Shown here: positions 61,674-64,000 of the stretch, piece by piece
Numbering within the stretch: the first letter of the stretch is position 1
Layout of the letters: each line of letters begins with the position of its first letter
NCBI RefSeq assembly: GCF_019710475.1
Contig: NZ_JAJFAX010000001.1
Span: 124,001-188,000 of the forward strand
Source of the DNA: Glycomyces sp. TRM65418
GTDB lineage: Bacteria > Actinomycetota > Actinomycetes > Mycobacteriales > Micromonosporaceae
DNA: 64,000 nucleotides
Direction: 5' to 3'
Position numbers and translations under genes: made by a program
Notes under the pieces: generated by a model
What the model saw: only the letters and a program-made list of their open reading frames with translations
What the model was told of the DNA's origin: nothing
Databases searched by the model: none

Positions 61674-63625
61674 CCGGCGCGGCGGACATCGCAGGCGAGA
61701 TCTGGCGCCGAGAGTCGGCGCGAATCGTCGCCGGCCTCGCGCGCCTCCTCGCGGGCGACGTCGGCCTGGCCGAAGAACTGGCGCAGGACGCGCTCGTCGC
61801 GGCCTTGGAGCAGTGGCCGGAAAGCGGTGTGCCGGACAACCCGGGAGCCTGGCTCACCACCGTGGCCCGCCGCCGCGCGATCGACGCCCTCCGCAAGATC
61901 GAGCGTCGCGAGCGCGGCCACGCCGAGATCGCCCACGCCCTGCGGACCGGCGACCCCGAGGAGATCGACCTCCCCGACTCCGACACCCTCGACGACGACG
62001 TACTGCGGCTCATGGTCGTCTCCTGTCATCCCGTGCTCGCCCCCGAATCGCGAGTGGCGCTGACCCTCCGGGTCGTCGCCGGGCTGCGGACCGACGAGAT
62101 CGCCCGCGCGTTCCTGGTCGCCGAGTCGACGGTGGCGCAGCGGATCGTCCGCGCCAAACGGGCGCTCGCCGCGAACCGTGTCCCGTTCGAGGTCCCCGCA
62201 GGGCCGGAGCGGACGGCCCGACTGGCCTCCGTGATGGACGTGCTCTACCTCGTCTTCAACGAGGGCTACGCCGCGACCGGCGGCGACGACTGGCTCCGCC
62301 CCGCGCTCTGCGATGAGGCCGTACGCCTGGCACGGATGCTCGCGGGCATGGCCCCCGACTCGGCCGAGGCCCACGGGCTGCTCGCGCTCATGGAGCTGCA
62401 GCACAGCCGCCGCGACGCCCGCGTCGGTCCGGACGGCGCGCCGGTCCTGCTCCAGGACCAGGACCGCTCGCGATGGAACGCCGACCGGATCCGCGCCGGA
62501 TTCACGGCGCTCGTGCGCGCCCGGCAGACCGGTGCTCCCGCGGGGCCGTACGTGCTCCAGGCCGCCATCGCGGCCTGCCACGCCCGGGCCCGGTCGGACG
62601 CCGACACCGACTGGGGACAGATCGCCGCACTCTACGAACTGCTGATACGGGCGGCCCCTTCGCCGGTGGTGGCGCTCAACCGCGCCGTCGCCGTGGCGAG
62701 GGCGCGCGGGAGCGAGGAGGGTCTGCGGCTCACCGAGCCCCTGCTGTCCGAGCCTGCGCTCGCCCGGTATCCGCTGCTGTTCGGCACTCGGGGCGACCTG
62801 CTCGCCCGACTCGGGCGGGTGACCGAAGCCCGCAGGGAGTTCGAGCGGGCCGCGGGCCTGACCGCCAGCACTCCGGAACGCGACGTCTGGCTGCGCCGAG
62901 CGGCCGAGCTGCCGCGCGCCGCGTCGTACGAGGGGCCGTCGCTGGGCGCCGCGGCCGAGCGCTTCCTCGACCGGCCCGATCTGCGCCCGGGAACCGCGCG
63001 ATCCTACGGCCAGACCCTCGGCCGGCTGCGCCGCGCGCTCGGCGACGACCTGCCGTTGACCGAACTGTCGCCCGAGGCGGTCGCCGGCGTCTTCGCCGAG
63101 ACGTGGCCGCGGGCCGCTCCGGCCACATGGAACCGGCACCGGGCGGCCGTGCGCGCCTTCGCCGCGTGGGCCGGCACCGGTCCGCTCGACCGGTTCCTCG
63201 ACCGGCGCTGGGCCCCACGCGGACGGGTGCGTCCACTGTCGCCGGACCAGGTGACCGAACTCGTCGAACGAGAGGCCACCGCGCTGCGCGAGCGGGTCTT
63301 CTGGCGCCTCCTGCACGAGAGCGGGGCGTCGGCCGCTGAGGTGCTCGCGCTCGACGTCGACGACCTCGACCTGGAGGCGCGACGCGCAGGGCAGGACGCG
63401 ATCACGTGGTCTGGGGGGACCTCCGAGCTCCTGGCCGAGCTGATCGCAGGCCGTGTGCGCGGTCCGGTCTTCCTCGCCGACCGACGGCCGGGCCCCGGCC
63501 GACCGCGGCGACCGCACGACCTGTGCCCGCACACCGGCCGCGGCCGACTGTCGTATCCGCGAGCGGCACTCTTGTTCAAGCGGGCGTCAGGCGGCGCGAC
63601 ACTGCGGGCCCTCTCCGGCGCCTGA
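61670..63625 (+). CDS. ECF42-type sigma factor fused to a degenerate tyrosine-recombinase domain
   Basis: A 651-aa fusion. Residues 1-415 are a complete ECF42 sigma factor. Sigma-2 has LAEELAQDALVAALEQWPES, sigma-4 has LRVVAGLRTDEIARAFLVAE then STVAQRIVRAKRAL. The typical TPR-like extension ends near WLRRAAEL. Residues about 416-651 look like a tyrosine recombinase: a core-binding domain (LRPGTARSYGQTLGRLRRAL; TWNRHRAAVRAFAAWA) and the start of a catalytic domain (RPLSPDQVTELVEREA; LHESGASAAEVLALDVDDLD). The first catalytic Arg is Ser554, and the HxxR and Tyr boxes are missing, so it cannot recombine DNA. It may act as a DNA- or protein-binding extension, or be a gene-fusion accident. Confidence 0.82.
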   Translation: MTGAADIAGEIWRRESARIVAGLARLLAGDVGLAEELAQDALVAALEQWPESGVPDNPGAWLTTVARRRAIDALRKIERRERGHAEIAHALRTGDPEEIDLPDSDTLDDDVLRLMVVSCHPVLAPESRVALTLRVVAGLRTDEIARAFLVAESTVAQRIVRAKRALAANRVPFEVPAGPERTARLASVMDVLYLVFNEGYAATGGDDWLRPALCDEAVRLARMLAGMAPDSAEAHGLLALMELQHSRRDARVGPDGAPVLLQDQDRSRWNADRIRAGFTALVRARQTGAPAGPYVLQAAIAACHARARSDADTDWGQIAALYELLIRAAPSPVVALNRAVAVARARGSEEGLRLTEPLLSEPALARYPLLFGTRGDLLARLGRVTEARREFERAAGLTASTPERDVWLRRAAELPRAASYEGPSLGAAAERFLDRPDLRPGTARSYGQTLGRLRRALGDDLPLTELSPEAVAGVFAETWPRAAPATWNRHRAAVRAFAAWAGTGPLDRFLDRRWAPRGRVRPLSPDQVTELVEREATALRERVFWRLLHESGASAAEVLALDVDDLDLEARRAGQDAITWSGGTSELLAELIAGRVRGPVFLADRRPGPGRPRRPHDLCPHTGRGRLSYPRAALLFKRASGGATLRALSGA

Positions 63626-64000
63626 TGCCGGTCAGAGGCGGAGGGGATCTGTCGTGTTCACCGATGATGTGCGCATGTCATGCCCGCTAGATGCAGTGGG
63701 GGTTCGAATCCCACACGGGCTACTTCGGGGAGACCCGGCTCAAGCGCTGGAGCGCCGCCGCTGAACGGGTGCGACACCGGTCGGCCGCGGTTTTGCTCGG
63801 TGCGGGTGCGCGGCCCGATGGGGGCGTCTACCAGTGCCGAGGGCGACGAGTCCCATCGGGGCCCGCGGCCTGGGAGTAGGTTCGGATGCGGCGCGGAGGA
63901 GCGTCTCGACGTGGCGTTGGACGTCGGCCCGAGCGGTGGTGCGCTGGTCGTCGCAGGCGTCGGCGTGGAGTCGGGACCGGTGAACGACAACGCCAGTGCC
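63626..64000. other. Gene-free right end of the window
   Basis: Apart from the tRNA 3'-like fragment at 63694-63723 I see nothing coding with family support. Any gene continuing beyond the window cannot be judged. Confidence 0.4.
63694..63723 (+). repeat. tRNA 3'-end-like fragment, 28/30 identical to the tRNA at 8409
   Basis: Bases 63694-63723 match 8454-8483 (T-arm, acceptor strand and one base beyond) in the same orientation at 28 of 30 positions without gaps. The changes break one T-stem pair and one acceptor pair, so it is not part of a functional tRNA. GCCCG at 63682 can still pair with CGGGC. It looks like an attachment-site copy or tRNA remnant. Confidence 0.6.

Noticed and set aside
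63691-63879. A small gene at the right end
   Set aside because: The frame begins in the tRNA-like fragment and has low-complexity, unsupported sequence.

Overview
The window is high-GC actinomycete DNA. Three points support this: the pdtaR-polA-rpsA order at the left end, as in Mycobacterium; frequent GTG/TTG starts with 1-4 nt ATGA/GTGA overlaps; and a type VII (ESX) secretion locus. The genus cannot be fixed from the sequence.

Layout. (1) 1-8.5 kb is core chromosome: rpsA (partial), polA, the ANTAR regulator pdtaR, a deoxyribosyltransferase-like/Nudix fusion, a KilA-C domain protein, an amino-acid permease with a divergent Lrp/AsnC regulator, and a tRNA followed by a good terminator. (2) 8.5-22 kb is a decayed accessory zone. 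It holds three IS5-type or DDE transposase fossils, the tail of an alcohol dehydrogenase and a partly deleted DUF4132 copy. Intact genes stand among them: a PQQ-type sugar dehydrogenase lipoprotein, a zinc alcohol dehydrogenase with a divergent MmyB-type regulator, a full DUF4132 gene and a small secreted protein. (3) 22.3-26.8 kb is a tight four-gene operon: SbnA- and SbnB-like enzymes making L-2,3-diaminopropionate, a heme-oxygenase-like diiron oxidase and a lactate-permease-family transporter. (4) 27.4-48.9 kb is a biosynthetic cluster. A LAL/LuxR regulator precedes a nitroreductase, a cupin, three flavin monooxygenases, an MFS exporter and a DsbA-fold protein. Class II DAHP synthase, PhzE, an EntA-like dehydrogenase and PhzD form a route to 3-hydroxyanthranilate. 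Aspartokinase, a GriI-type aldolase and a GriH-type cyclase form the route to 3-amino-4-hydroxybenzoate. A PaaK-type ligase overlapping an amidohydrolase resembles the pair known for benzoxazole formation. (5) 49-59.5 kb is a compact ESX locus: eccC, eccD, a small membrane protein and two WXG100-type genes leftward; an EspC-like protein, an 831-aa putative substrate and a lectin-like membrane protein rightward. (6) 59.5-64 kb holds a transposase scrap, membrane proteins and a YCII/ECF42 sigma pair, the sigma factor being fused to a degenerate tyrosine-recombinase domain. A tRNA 3'-end fragment follows.

How the parts work together. The two aminophenol-acid pathways of region 4 each carry their own entry enzyme (DAHP synthase; aspartokinase) and share one activating ligase. 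The likely product is a benzoxazole or aminophenol-amide compound, trimmed by monooxygenases and exported by the MFS pump. A shared 18-bp operator, ATCMC-N8-GTGAT, lies 60-90 bp before every apparent transcription unit of that cluster. A 30-bp near-repeat of the tRNA 3' end, 55.2 kb downstream in the same orientation, raises the possibility that much of 8.5-63.7 kb is an old island inserted at the tRNA.
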